In this document: piece after piece, positions 1 through 11,159 of the stretch
How the letters are laid out: each line of letters starts with the position of its first letter
Position numbering within the stretch: the stretch's first letter is position 1
Assembly (NCBI RefSeq): GCF_000372725.1
Contig: NW_005197803.1
Coordinates: forward strand, 545,831 to 609,830
Direction: 5' to 3'
Length of the DNA: 64,000 nt
Origin: Emiliania huxleyi CCMP1516
Lineage: Eukaryota > Haptophyta > Isochrysidales > Noelaerhabdaceae
Made by a program: the position numbers and the translations under genes
Notes under the pieces: model-generated
What the model saw: only the letters and a program-made list of their open reading frames with translations
Database searches by the model: none
Told to the model about the DNA's origin: nothing

Positions 1-303
<303 letters not shown>

Positions 304-499
304 TGTGTGCGTGGGGAAGTGGACCTTGCTCTTGCCTCCCCTTAACTAAGTCCTTATTCACTAGGCGCCGGGCGGGAGGAGCCTCTCGGCGCCACTGCAG
401 CGCGAGCTGCTCGAGGCGAGACGAGACGCCTTTGAGCAAGACCAGAGGTGTGCGCAGCCTAATTAAATAATTGAGCCTAATTAAATAATTTAATTAGAC

Positions 500-675
500 C
501 AGAGGTATGCGCAGCCCGATCCCGGAGGGGAGGGGAGGGGGGGAGAGGGGTTTGGGGGGAGGGGAGGGGAGGGGGGGAGAGGGGTTTGGGGGGAGGGGAG
601 GGGAGGGGGGGAGAGGGGAGTTTGGGGGGAGGGGAGGGGAGGGGAGGGAGGGGGAGTGGGGGGGGGGGGGGGGTT
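500..675. repeat. G-rich minisatellite
   Basis: An approximately 35-40 bp unit built of GGAGGGGAGGGG, GGGAGAGGGG and TTTGGGGG is repeated about three times and ends in a pure G run near 660-673. The many G-runs could form G-quadruplexes on the + strand. Open frames on the other strand only give Pro-rich translations of the repeat. Confidence 0.9.
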
Positions 676-690
676 CCCCACTCTGAGGCC

Positions 691-942
691 TCGGCGGGCG
701 CGGCACCCCGTAGGTCGGCGCTCCTGAGAAAGCAGCAACGGGAGGTGATCGCGCTGCAAAAGCAGCTCGCGCTGCTCGGTTGCACGCCGCCCGCCGCCAG
801 GGCCGCCAGCGCCGTCGCCGCCAAATCGCCCGCCTCGGCACCCGAAGGGTATAACACTTCTCCGCCCGGCGCCGGGGAAGGGGGTGGGGAAGGGGCGAGC
901 AGCCACCACCGCCCGAGCGCATCGACGCCCTTCCTCGTCTGA
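691..942 (+). other. possible coding remnant with short coiled-coil
   Basis: From about 691 the + strand frame stops being repetitive and reads a segment containing LLRKQQREVIALQKQLALLG, which has heptad spacing and looks like a real coiled coil. An Ala/Ser/Pro-rich stretch follows to a stop at 942. No start codon or upstream exon can be assigned because the minisatellite abuts it. It lies just before the RNase H remnant and could belong to the same decayed retroelement, but nothing proves this. Confidence 0.25.
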
Positions 943-1138
943 TTGCGGCGCCCGGTCTCTCACGCTGCCGCCGCAAGTGGCCCCGGGTTGCGACTGTCTC
1001 TTGTCCTTTGTCGGAGTGTGTGTTCGGATTGATGTGCCGTGATCTCTGAGTTCTGTGGGCCCTGGGGAGCGGCGAGGGGCGAACCCAGGACACAGAGCGA
1101 AAGTGTGTGGTGCCCGTGTCTCGTGATCGATTATCTTT

Positions 1139-1530
1139 ATGTGCAATGTAAGCGACGAGAATGCCATGCTCGTGACCGAAGGCTACGGCCCCGTCGTGAC
1201 TAGCCCCGTACACGCCGCTTTCGTGGGGGCGCGGAAACACACCAATAACACGGCGGAGCTGTCAGCGCTTGCGGAGCTCTTTTGCTCACTACTCCACATG
1301 GCACCACGACCAGCAGGCTCACGAGGGGTGGTCCGAACGGACAGCGAGTACGCGATGGCGTGTGCGACGGGGAGAATCTCGCCGGGGGAGAACGCACAAC
1401 TAGCGAGCTATCTTCGAGCAGCGTGGCGGCATTTAGCGTCGAGGCACGAAGTCTGTGACATGGAGACACGTCAAGGGGCACAGTGGTCATAAGTGGAACG
1501 ACTACGTCGATAAGCAAGCTGACCTCGGCA
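1139..1530 (+). pseudogene. RNase H domain remnant of a retroelement, frameshifted
   Basis: The first frame reads TNNTAELSALAELF and then VRTDSEYAMACATG. These match the second and third carboxylate motifs of type I RNase H (Glu of the TNNxAEL helix, Asp of the TDSxYA strand). The domain then continues one frame over with VTWRHVKGHSGHKWNDYVDK and QADLG, which match the His loop and the last catalytic Asp region. The switch falls near 1430-1455 and no intron signals explain it, so this is a +1 frameshift. The expected first motif (TDGS) is not found upstream. Such domains cap the polyprotein of non-LTR and LTR retroelements. This copy is dead unless the shift is an assembly error. Confidence 0.8.
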
Positions 1531-2560
1531 GGAGCGGCGCGAGGGATTGCGGCGCGCCGGAGTGGCAAGACGACGGGGAGAGCAGACGACGCGGGGAGAG
1601 CAGCACTGTGAGCGACGACATGCCTATCAACGGAGGGGGTACAACCATCCCACTCGACGACATCGGTGATGGGGCCTCTAGCTACGCCGATGACCCACCC
1701 GACTCCCCCGAAAACAAACCGCCGCCTAGCGCCCCGCCCTCACCGCCTAAAGCCCCAGTCGTGGAGCAGGGGGTGATATGGATTTCATACACGCCGAGCG
1801 CGCAGGCGCGACACATCGGAGACAATAGGCTGATCCGGCGTGAAAGAGCTATCGACATCGACCTTGACCCAGCCGATTCCACCGATGTCGACGCCATCAC
1901 CTCCGCGGCTACCGCGCTTTCGCTCGAGGACACCGTGGAGAACCACACCGAAGACCTTGCCGAGGCGATGGGCCGGGTCACGTTGGACCTCGACCCCGCC
2001 CCCACCCCTCGGGGTGGGGGCACCCGCCCCTGTCGGGCGCCGCTTGCGGCGCCTGGCAGGGGCACCCCCTGGGTGGGGGCCGGCGATTCCCATGCCGGCT
2101 CTCTGCCACAACCCCCGCCGGGAGGGAATCCCTGCTCACAGAAAAGGGCTCCGAGCCCTGTCTCGCGCACGCCCCTGGCGGGCGCCGCGGACCAGTTCCG
2201 CGAGCGCTCGTCAGCGGGTGGTGTGCGGTTCTTGCCGTAGTTCCTCTTCGGTCGCCTAGCCCCGGCGCCGTCTGTCGGACGCCTGCGTGTCACGAGTGCG
2301 AGCCGCTCGCGGTTCGTACGCCCGCTTGCGGGTTCGAGTGGCGGGCCATCCCGCTTGCGGGATGGCTTAGCGGGTTCGAGCCGTCACACATTGGCTGCCA
2401 GTTTGTGCCGAGGGGGGGCTGGGTGGGCGGTAAGCCGTCATTGCCCGGCGCTGCTTGCAGCGCTCTGGGTGGAAGTGGCGGCGCTCCAAGAGTGGCGCTC
2501 TCGGGAAGAGGTTCCTCCTTTCCGCTCCCCCCCCGCAAGGCGCGAGACACACGAAACCGA
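1455..2560 (+). mobile_element. retroelement 3' region, repeat family A copy 1
   Basis: Downstream of the RNase H remnant an open frame runs to 2240. Its middle part (about 1720-2170) recurs almost identically, including protein-level identity, at 62500-62990 on the opposite strand. The nucleotides 2045-2540 recur at 18060-18510 with small indels. The shared tail contains AGTTCCTCTTCGG and two GGTTCGAG stretches that resemble an RNA polymerase III B box. Three copies with different 5' endpoints but a common 3' part are what 5'-truncated retroelement insertion produces. The protein segment after RNase H is Pro- and acid-rich and has no domain I recognise. Confidence 0.75.
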
Positions 2561-2837
2561 AGACCGAAATCCTGGGGCCAGTTTTGCTGCGTGCGTGTGA
2601 CTCTCTCGCAGCCCCTGTGTGACCCCCCCGTCACCTGTCTCCTGTGTGGGTGGGTCCGTGTGCTGTCGACGTCCCACATCTCCCGGAGGATTCATAATAT
2701 TGTTACGTGAGAGTTATAAAAGGAGCACGACGCCCAGCTAGTCTACAGCGCTTTCACATGCAGGTGTGTATGCCAGGACGAGGAGCGGAGAGAGGAGTAA
2801 GTAAGCCTGTCCGGCGCCTCGAGCCACACGGCCTCCT

Positions 2838-3242
2838 TCAGCTTCCGTCCCACTGCTTGAGCCCAAGCTCTGCCGGGCTGCGATTCCGGTTGGCCTCCAC
2901 GACCTTCCGTCCCGAGGCATCGCGCGCAAGGCCGCCGTTCTGCTTCCGATTCTTCTGCACCGTGTCATTGGCGTCAAAATCCTTGGACGCGACGCCGCGC
3001 ACGCCCTTGTCGCCCCTGATGTCCTCGTACTCCTTCTTGCGGTACTCGCTCATGTACTGCCCAGCATTCGCGCCGGCGCCTTCCACTTTGTTTGGCGCAA
3101 CGGTGGCTTTGGATCTCGCAATTGCGCTCAGCGGCACCGCCGCAAGCGCTGCTGCGCTGCCGCGCAGAAGATGCGCCCTCGGCATGGAGACTGCGTCCGC
3201 CGAGTGCGAGCAGGCAGCCAGGACGACCAGACAGCGCAGCAT
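2838..3242 (-). CDS. small plastid-type lumenal protein, conserved hypothetical
   Basis: The 134-residue product starts with a signal peptide (LRCLVVLAACSHSADA) followed by a basic stretch and a second hydrophobic segment (GSAAALAAVPLSAIA). This bipartite pattern fits transport into a complex plastid and then the thylakoid lumen. The mature part of about 85 residues is charged and ends NRNRSPAELGLKQWDGS. I associate this ending from memory with small lumenal proteins of red-lineage algae, but I cannot name a function. The start is the first Met of the frame and gives a clean signal peptide. The gene is divergent from the flavoprotein gene, with 177 bp between the start codons. No intron is needed. 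Confidence 0.6.
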   Translation of the reverse strand: MLRCLVVLAACSHSADAVSMPRAHLLRGSAAALAAVPLSAIARSKATVAPNKVEGAGANAGQYMSEYRKKEYEDIRGDKGVRGVASKDFDANDTVQKNRKQNGGLARDASGRKVVEANRNRSPAELGLKQWDGS

Positions 3243-3419
3243 GGGCTAGGAGGCTGCCCACGAGTCTGTTTCACTGCTCGTCCCCTCTCCTTCGGCTCCG
3301 TTCGCGGAGCGCGAAAAGAATTCGCTGGCCCCGCAGCGCGCTTTCTTTTTCTTTCGGGCACGGGAGCGCGCTCACACCGAGCGTACGACAGCAGACAGGC
3401 TTGGCACCGGGTCAGAGCC
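3243..3419. promoter_or_regulatory. shared divergent promoter region
   Basis: These 177 bp separate the start codons of two divergently transcribed genes. The segment must therefore hold both 5' UTRs and promoters. It contains a short T-rich run (CTTTCTTTTTCTTTC near 3339-3353) and no clear TATA box. The assignment rests on position alone. Confidence 0.45.
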
Positions 3420-4151
3420 ATGCGGCTCCCAGCGTGGCTCCAAGGCCTCTCCCAGCCAGGCGGATACGCCGCCGTCGCCGCGGCGGCGTGGCTCCTGGCC
3501 AAGTACACGCCGCCGCTCTCCGCGATTGTGCGGGCGCTCAAACGGCCCGCAATCCTACACAAGCGGCAGAGCGGATCCATCCCGACGCCGGGCGGCGAGC
3601 TGGACTCGCTGGTCGACGCTGATTTCACGCCGCCGCTGCCGGAGCCGGTCGTCCAGGTCCTCACGCGCTGCTGCCTCTGCTTCCTTGCGACGTCCTCTGG
3701 CGACTCGCCGCACCTGTCGCTGATGCGCTTCTCCTTCTCGCGCTCGCTAGCGGCTCAGAGGCCGGGCGCTGAGGTGCTCATCGTGTCGACTCGTCGCAGC
3801 ACGAAGAAATACGCGACCCTCTGCGCCAACCGGAACGTCGCCCTTCTCGTGCACGATTTTGCGGGCGAGAACGAGAGCGACCTGCTCAACTACACGGCCC
3901 TCGAGGGGCGGCCTCGCCACTCGATCACCCTCTCCGGCGTCGTGCGCGAGGAGAGCGGGGAGATGGCGGAGCGGTACCGCGCCATACACCTCGAGAAGAA
4001 CCAAGCCTATGCGCAGTTCATCGTCGGCGACGACATCGCCATCCTCACCGTCGAGATCGAGACCGCCCGCGTGTGTGATGTCAACGATCGAGTCAGCCAC
4101 TTCGAGCGCCAGCAGCGCGGAAGCGCGGTGTGGGTCCAGACCGATTTGTGA
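3420..4151 (+). CDS. pyridoxamine 5'-phosphate oxidase-like FMN-binding protein
   Basis: The 243-residue product has an N-terminal hydrophobic segment (about residues 13-30, rich in Ala) and then a split-barrel domain from about residue 78. Recognisable parts are LTRCCLCFLATSSGDSPHLS, the strand VLIVSTRRSTKKY, NRNVALLVHDF and the C-terminal IVGDDIAILTVEIETARVCD. This is the arrangement of the PNPOx-like family related to yeast YLR456W. Members bind FMN, but their substrates are mostly unknown, so a role in vitamin B6 metabolism should not be assumed. The frame is open upstream, but the Met at 3420 is chosen because it starts the hydrophobic leader. The leader could be a signal anchor or an organelle-targeting sequence. 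No intron is required. Confidence 0.8.
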   Translation: MRLPAWLQGLSQPGGYAAVAAAAWLLAKYTPPLSAIVRALKRPAILHKRQSGSIPTPGGELDSLVDADFTPPLPEPVVQVLTRCCLCFLATSSGDSPHLSLMRFSFSRSLAAQRPGAEVLIVSTRRSTKKYATLCANRNVALLVHDFAGENESDLLNYTALEGRPRHSITLSGVVREESGEMAERYRAIHLEKNQAYAQFIVGDDIAILTVEIETARVCDVNDRVSHFERQQRGSAVWVQTDL

Positions 4152-4219
4152 ATGTGCACTCATCGTGAAGACCATTCTGTTGTATCACCACGTCCACGAC
4201 CACGCCCCACCGCACGACC

Positions 4220-4465
4220 AATAGCGCGAAGTTACGAAAACCGTTGCGGAACGGACGAGGGCTGGGGTTGCGCACGTCGGCGCGGGTTGCTGTCGTCGAT
4301 TTCCAGGAGCCGCTTGGTGCCCCGATGCCAGGTGTGGAAGTGGATAAGCACGGCCGTCCCTTGGTTGGGCGGCGCCGTGAGCAGCCGCTGGTGCAGGCCG
4401 AGGGAGCTGCCGAGCGTCTCGCCCACCGTCGGCTGCAGCTTCCTGCCAGCGTCGCGAATCGCTGA
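4220..4465 (-). other. possible dioxygenase-like gene fragment
   Basis: One minus-strand frame reads KLQPTVGETLGSSLG and then AVLIHFHTWHRGTKRLLEID before degenerating. The His-rich VLIHFHTWHRG segment resembles the distal iron-binding strand of phytanoyl-CoA dioxygenase-like proteins. No start, no proximal HxD motif and no splice signals were found around it. If real, it is a short remnant of a larger gene. The remaining 4470-4720 shows no gene. Confidence 0.2.
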
Positions 4466-4720
4466 TCAGCTCATCAGCCGTGCACCTCCCACGACCAAAA
4501 TCACGCCACACCGCACACGCGACACGGCACACGCGATCGCGAATTTTCCCCCCCAGGCCCAGCCTCGGACCCCCTCGCGGGACGCGGTAAGGTAAGGTAA
4601 GGTAAACTTCTCCACACACACGAGGTGGTGGGGCAAGGGGGGGCAACCCTCGCGTCTCCACGTCTAACGACAGGAGCCCCACGGCATTTAAAGTGCAAGG
4701 CCCGGTGCGCGTGGGTGAGC

Positions 4721-4870
<150 letters not shown>

Positions 4871-5044
4871 ACGTCACTGCATCCTCTGCCGGTTCCTCCC
4901 GCCGCCTCTTCTTTGTTCGAATGTTTTTCAATCCATCCTTCACGAATCCCTCCCATGTAGCTAGCGTTCTTTGCGAATGTCTAGGGACGCGGCCGCGCCA
5001 CGCCCATGGTGCAGGACTCGACAACACAAAAATCTCTCCCTGTC

Positions 5045-5165
5045 GGACGACGCCAAGCACTTGGAGCACTTGCCATTTGGAGTGCAGTCGGCAGCCTCAC
5101 ATCCACGATCCAGGGCCGGGGGGCTAAGAGCACACCCAGCGGGCCAGATGATCGGGATCGGGTGC
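5045..5165 (+). repeat. dispersed repeat family B, copy 1
   Basis: This segment shares CACTTGGAGCACTTG, GGAGTGCAGTC, CCTCACATCC, a CAGGGCC core and GATGATCGG with 19165-19275, in the same order and with small indels. No coding capacity is visible. The region from 5170 to 5480 shows no gene. Confidence 0.7.
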
Positions 5166-5479
5166 CATCGAGAACGACGGTCGCAACCCACTCAGGTCGC
5201 ATCTGACAAGGGAAAAAACTCCCTGGGACACAGGTGTCGCACGAGCGTGTCTCATGGTGGGTATTCTGTTATTTCATACAGTAAAGCTACTTTATGCACT
5301 TATGCACTCAATTGGGTCGATTCCGCATTGTACCGAACCCCTCGATCGTCTCGCCCTCCCTCACTGGTTTGTTCATGGGGGGGGGTCATAACAAACACGG
5401 TACAGGATCGAGGTGCACGCTGCCAAAGCAGTGTCGTCCCCCCTCTCCCCGACAGGCTCGACACAGGTGCGGACTCGCA

Positions 5480-5566
5480 AGAAAAAGAATTTTACAACAA
5501 AGCTCCCTCGCACGACACTGGGCACGGGACTGGCGCGCACTGGCACTAACACAGGTACACTACGGG
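5480..5566 (-). repeat. SINE/MITE-like repeat family C
   Basis: It carries the family core GGCACGGGACTGGCGCGCAC followed by TGGCACTAACACAGGTACAC and is preceded by AAAGAATTTTACAACAAAG. The same core occurs at 13243, 18519, 18868, 24366, 27748, 28062 and 32740. This copy lies just beyond the stop codon of the TIR receptor gene. Confidence 0.8.
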
Positions 5567-5593
5567 AGCGATGAGCGGTGATGAGCTAGAGAA

Positions 5594-8500
5594 CTATACA
5601 TGCTCCAGAGGCAGCGCGGTGGCCTCCTTGCTTCGGGTCGGCGTTCGTCGGGCTGGGACGAGCGAGGCGCGAGTGACAGAGTGAACGCGGGCACCAGCGG
5701 CCGTCGTGCCGCCGAGCTCCTTGGCGATTAGCAGGAGAGACACTCCTCGGTGCGAGCCCGGCAGGCAGGCGACGGCGAGGGCGTCGTACAGTCCCTCGGA
5801 CAGCAGCTCGTCCGGGGTCGACTGAAAAAATCGGTCGAAGGAGCAACCGCCACGGTCGGGGTCGTTCTCGTGCGCCATCACAATTGGCATCCCGCGGGCG
5901 CGCGCCGCCTTTACATGCTCGGCTAGCAGTTCGTCCGACCAGGTGGTGTCGCGGAGGTACAGCAGCATGTGCGTCGCCTCTCCAGCGTCGGATTGAGTGG
6001 CGTTTGGCGCGTCGTCCGTGACTCCGATGTCGGGAAAGACGACTCGCAGCTCCTCGGCGAGAGCGCGCGCGCCGTCGTTGGCTGTCGACACCCAGAGCAC
6101 GGGCTGTACGGGAAAGCTGAGCGCCTGCCCCTGCAGCTCGCCCGGGATGCGGAGGGGCAGCGCTGGCTGGCTGCGGTACTTTGGCGTCTGCAGCAGGAGC
6201 GCCTCGGCGATCATCTTGAGTGAGACTCGCTGGAACTCTTCCATGCGCTGCCACACCACGAGAGGCCAGCCCGCGTCAAAGACGTCGGGCTGCAGGTCGA
6301 CAGGGCACTCCGCCCTCAGCTCCTGCGGAAAGGGGGGGTGTCGGAGCTCGGCTGGAGTCGTCGGGGCATGTGTGTCTCTGTCCGTCGTCCGACGCGCCCT
6401 GATGGTGCCGCCGCCCTTGGTCGGGTCGGCCTCGTGCACCAGAATGAGCGGCTTTCCCAGCCTCAGCGCGGCTCTGGCCTCGCGGAGGCAGTTCTGCGCA
6501 GGCGACGTGAGCGTGAGAGACGCTAGAGAGGTGTGGCAGGGAGGGGGGCGCGTGTCTCGCGCCTTGGAGCGCAGGCAGCCGCGCGAGAGGAAGATCAGCA
6601 CGACCTGCGAGCGGCCGATGTACGCCTCGAGGTCGCCGATGCGCTGCAGGTTGTCCACATCGAGAAAGACCTGTATGCCTGGGAGCAGCCGCCGCAGCTG
6701 GTTCTTGATGACCGCGACCGCGTCCTGCCCAGTCGACCAGACGTGGCTCAAGAAGAGATGCCACTGCAGGCCCTCGCCGAGGGTGAAGCCGTCGCGAAGC
6801 GGCTCACGCCCGCTGCTGACGAGGCGGATGGTGGGTGCCGTCGCGGCGTTGGCCGCCGCCACTGCCACCACAGCCAGTGAGACGGCGAGCATGGCAATGG
6901 TGAGGGCGATGACGAAGGCGATGGCGCCGTCGGCGCTTGCGAACCCGATCAGATTGAAGCACATGTTCTCGTACACGTTGCTATCGCACAGCTGCACTAC
7001 GATGCCCGAGATGAAGCAGCAGGTTAGCAGCAGGCTGCTCAGGCACGCCAGGTAGAGGTCGTCGGCGCGGCGGTACGGACGAGCCAGCGCGAGGATCGCG
7101 AGGTACATGGCTGAGACGGTCGCGGCGACGATGGACCTCTCGAGCTTGCTCGAACCGAACTCGGAGTCGATAAAGAGCACCATTGAGGTGAGGAAGATCT
7201 TGCGGAGCAGGTCGAGCACCTCCCAAAAGAGGCAGCGCGAGGTGTAGTCGCGCCAAAGGAAAGCTGTCGCGCGGGACAGCCTCGAGGCGCGCTGCGCCCT
7301 CACGGCGGATCGGATGCTCAGCAGCAGCGCGAGGAAGCAACACGGGACGAGCACGGGCCAAAGGATAAAGAAGGACCAAAAATAGGCTTCAAGCTCATTC
7401 GAGCCGTCAGTCCAATTTGGTCCCCGGTTGCACGTAGTCGTCAAGTCGGCGCGTAGGTAGCTGATTCGATCTTCAGTAGTGTCGTCATAGACAAAGGACT
7501 GGCACGACTTGGCGCTGAAGATGGAGCGAGAGACGGAGGGGAGCACCAGGTAGAGAATGAGGATCATCCACCACAGCATCCGGCCTTTAGCGTGGTCGAG
7601 GGCGGACCGGACGCTGCGGTAGGTGGCCATCTCATGAGCGATGATGGCGAGCGCAACCGCCGTCCCGGCTACGAACGGCCAGAGGCTCCCGATGAGAAGC
7701 TGAACCCGCATCGAGCCGAGGCATGAGCCCGGAAAGACAAGCCCGACGGGATTGATCTCGAACTGTCTCACAAAGTACAGCCAGCGCTGCGCCAGGGAGG
7801 TGTTCTCCAGGTGCACTCCATAGACGCCGCTCAGGGTGCTGCTAATCTGGTAGAAGCCGAGGAGGATTTTGACCTTCGGCTGAAAGCCCACCTCCGACTC
7901 CAGCTGTGCGAGCTGGCATATCCAGGCACGGGTGGCTGGGATGCGTGTGGCTGCACGGTAGCCAAAGGCAAACAGGGCGGCGAGGCACGCGAGGAGAATG
8001 AGAATGCCAGCGGTGCGCTCCGTAGAGGGACAATCGATGCAATGTCTGTCGTTGCGACTAAAGTACTGGCCATGGTCAACGCAGACTTGACAGAGCGGCC
8101 CTTTGTGGCCGTCGGAGCAAAGGACTGCGTCGCTCGTGCCATCCTCTAGCAAGGCTAGCCGACTGCTAAGGTCGACCGAACCCGCACAAGTGTCTGAGTC
8201 GTTGCAGCTGTAGAGCATCGCTGTGCGGAGGGAGGCGCGCCAGAAGCCGGCTGGGACGCCGAGCGACTCGACGGTGACGTTGGGAGTGCTGCAGGTAGCG
8301 TTTGGTGGGCAGGACCTGCAGTACTTACTCGGATCGCGGAGGATCGCCACCGAGGTGGCATTCGGTTCATTGAGATAATAGCCCACCTTGCAGACGTCAC
8401 AAGTGCTGCCACTGCCGTCACCGCCAAGGGGATGCGGGCAAGCGAGGGGGAAGTCCTGCTCGACGGGCAGCAGCGGGAGCTGGTAGAGGTTCTTGCCCAG

Positions 8501-10358
8501 GAGGGAGGGATCGCCGCCGGTCTCGGCGTTCCAGTTGCAGGGCTGCACTGACGTGACGGCCTCGCACCACTCGGCATGGGCATCGGCATTGAGCGCGCAC
8601 GCGTCGCGGTTAGCGAGGCAAGCCGCCAGCTGCTTTGCCTGCTCCACCGTACACAACTGCTCGAGAACACAGTCTGACGAGCAACCATCCCGGTAGACCT
8701 CACAGCGTGTGTTTGGAATCCAGCGATCCACGGGAGCGGGAGGGATGTAGATGACATCGCCTGCGCGTATGAAAACGGAGCGCCCCTGCCCCTCCGGGGC
8801 CGAGCAACCGCTGAAGAGTGTGCGGTTACTCAGGGTTGTGCGACCGCCCGCCGAGTAGAGACCGCCGCCAGCCTGTGTAGCGCTACAATTGGAGACGTTG
8901 GATCGGGTCACAGTCGCTGTGCCCGAGTGCACGTATAGTCCGCCACCAAACTTGGCTCGGCAGTCGGAAAAGAGTGAGTCGATCACGATGAGGTCCACCT
9001 CCCGAGCATATACGGCCCCTCCCTGGGGGGGGGGGGGGGGGGGGGTGCACTTGCCCGCTCAGATCTCCCTACGCCTACTTTTCTAGCACGCACGTCGCCG
9101 TCTGCCGCCGCGCAGTCCTTGAAGGTCGAGTTTATCAGCGAGACCGACCCGCCGGCGTGTGCTTGGATGGCGCCGCCCCGCTAAAGCAAGGAGAAGAGGT
9201 CAGTGGAGAGAGCTGCGCTTGATACTACTGGCAGCGGCGCACAGCGGTCGTCCGAGACCCAATGACGATCGAGTCGACCAGTGTGATGTCGCCGGCGTAC
9301 ATCGCATCAATGATGCCGCTAAAACCTTCCGCCGCACTCGCATTCACGAGCGTCACGCCCCGCAGGGAGAGGCTGCACCCACGACGCAGCACAAAGAGAC
9401 CCGTCGTTCCCTGGCCGTCGAGCGTTGCGCCGTCGCCGTCGCTAAAAATAGTGATTTTCACCTCTGACGAACAACCAATATAACTGCCCAGCTTTATGTC
9501 CTCGCCGGGCGGCAAGAAGATGCTGACGTCGCTGCTGGCCTCCTCAACTAGCAAGCGCAAGACTTGCTCGCTCGTTGCGGAGAACGAACCCGGGATGCTT
9601 GGCGGCATTGGGGGAGGGGGCTGTGGCGATGGCGATGCCGGTGGCAAAGGCGGCGATGCAGGAGGCAGCGGTGGCCGTGGCGGAAAAGGTGGTTTGGGCG
9701 GCGGTGAGGGCGGCAGGGGCGACGGAGGCGACAGTGGTGGCAGAGGCGCCGAAGGCGGCGGCGGCGGCGGCGACGGCGATGGTGGCGGTGAGGGAGGCGG
9801 TGGTGGCTTCATCGAGTAGCAGCTGTAACTCAAGAGATCCACCCGATTCATTGAACCCGCAACTTGTTGCCCGGAGCTATTGAAGTCGCGACGACAATAT
9901 GGAAGTCCCCTTGACTTGCAGCCGGTGAGATCAAATGCGGGAGTTTCTGCCAAAGTGATTGCGAGGCAGTTCGGATCGCCCTGGCAAAGCCTCTTGCACT
10001 CGAACTCAGACTGGCAGCCTTCGGCAAAATGGTCGATCAGATCACCAGAGTTGTCGACGCAGAAGCCGTTGCCAACCAAGAAAGTCGGTGCCAGATGTGA
10101 AGAGAACGGCGAAGGCGGCGGCAGTAGCGGAGGAGGCGGCATTTGCAGCTCGGATGGAGGCTGGACGGGGCCGAGTGGCGACAGCAATGACATGAACGTC
10201 ATGGACAAGGAGAACGCGCGAATTTGACACGTAAAAAAAGAATTCCCGGTAAACGTCCACACACACAAAGGGTCTAGATTTGGGGCGCTCGCCGAAGATG
10301 AGTACGACAAAATAGCGCCCGTGATTGCCTGCACGCTACCCGCACTCACGGACTCCAT
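5594..10358 (-). CDS. multipass receptor with beta-helix ectodomain and two TIR-like domains
   Basis: I reconstruct six exons: 10358-9243, 9180-9094, 9022-6563, 6493-6398 and 6322-5594, the third being the long one, which gives five coding blocks and about 1495 residues. Introns at 9242-9181 and 9093-9023 have GTGCGC/GTGCGT donors and restore a parallel beta-helix (repeated GGA/GGGLY, SxFxxC). Two in-frame inserts of 69 and 75 bp (6562-6494, 6397-6323) interrupt the TIR fold and have GCGCG donors and CAG acceptors. They are probably GC-AG introns. Order of parts: a Cys-containing PAN-like segment, a Pro-rich linker, the beta-helix, a Cys-rich GCC2/GCC3-type region, about seven or eight membrane spans, a TIR-like domain (WHLFLSHVWSTGQDAV, GIQVFLDVDNL) and a second, weaker TIR-like unit near the C-terminus. 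It is likely a surface protein signalling through cytosolic TIR domains; ligand and output are unknown. The first Met gives no clear signal peptide, so the 5' end is uncertain. Confidence 0.8.
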
Positions 10359-10455
10359 ACCCGAAAGAAAGAGAAGGGAGCTCGCGGGAGAGGTGACGAG
10401 TGAACTACAGGGGTAGACAACGTGAACAGGGCTCCAGGCCCCAAATTACGTGTGA

Positions 10456-11150
10456 GTGTTAGAGTTGTTTGGTATTGCTAAAAATCTCTCTCTCAGGGGT
10501 AGTGGGGAAGGCAGCCTCGATTGCCATACAGACATGGGTGCGAAACAACGACAAGACCAAGGCACGGGCAGAGGAACGAGAGAAGAATATAGGGTGGATA
10601 AAGCGCCTGTTCACGGCATGGAGGGTGAGCCACACCGAACGTACCGAGCGAAGAGCCGAGCGGAAGGAGGACGGGGAAGATGACTCAGAGGAGGACGAAC
10701 CAGTGGAAATTCAGTTGTCAGATGTCACGATGCATCCGAAGGGGACCCCAGCGCCGGCATCATCCGTACTAGAGGCACGAGTGTTCGAAGAGAGAGTGGA
10801 CCTGAGCAACAACATGACCTGTAGGCAAATGATCGGAGTGTGGGAGTCAGAAATGTGGTCCTTGCGCGAGGGGAGCTCGATAGACTTGAGGGGCCAGGAT
10901 ACGCCGCGAGGAGGACGGAGTTACGCCGAAAGGCGAAGGAAGCCGCGAGAACAAGGGACCGGCAGGCGGCGGCGCCGCAGGACGAGGCAGAAGAGAACGA
11001 CGCGACAGAGGAGGAAGTGACAAGGGAGAGAACGACGAGAGTGGGACGGCCGCGAGGTGGCATGAAGGTTGCAGCGAGAAGCGGCGAGAGACTGCGAAAA
11101 GAGATACGAAGAGGCAGACTCCCCAGGGTGGGCGACGGCTAGCGCATCAC
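10456..11150 (+). mobile_element. retroelement ORF remnant, family D (older copy)
   Basis: The frame 10469-11020 begins with a segment containing AIQTWVRNND and REKNIGWIKRLFTAWR. This aligns with AVQRWIQLND and REEHIEWLRKLFAGWK at 20290-20400. An overlapping frame to 11142 ends GDG and is followed by GGCTAG, just as the 20.9 kb copy ends EDG followed by GGCTAG. The two copies therefore share a coding region of charged, helical, Arg/Glu-rich sequence. Here it is broken into two frames near 10840-11020. No catalytic domain is present. Confidence 0.55.
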
Positions 11151-11159
11151 ACTCCTCTC

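Noticed and set aside
8155-8757. 200-residue Ser/Pro-rich frame on the minus strand inside the receptor gene
   Set aside because: Shifted frame of the Cys-rich ectodomain; the main frame has Cys spacing and membrane spans.
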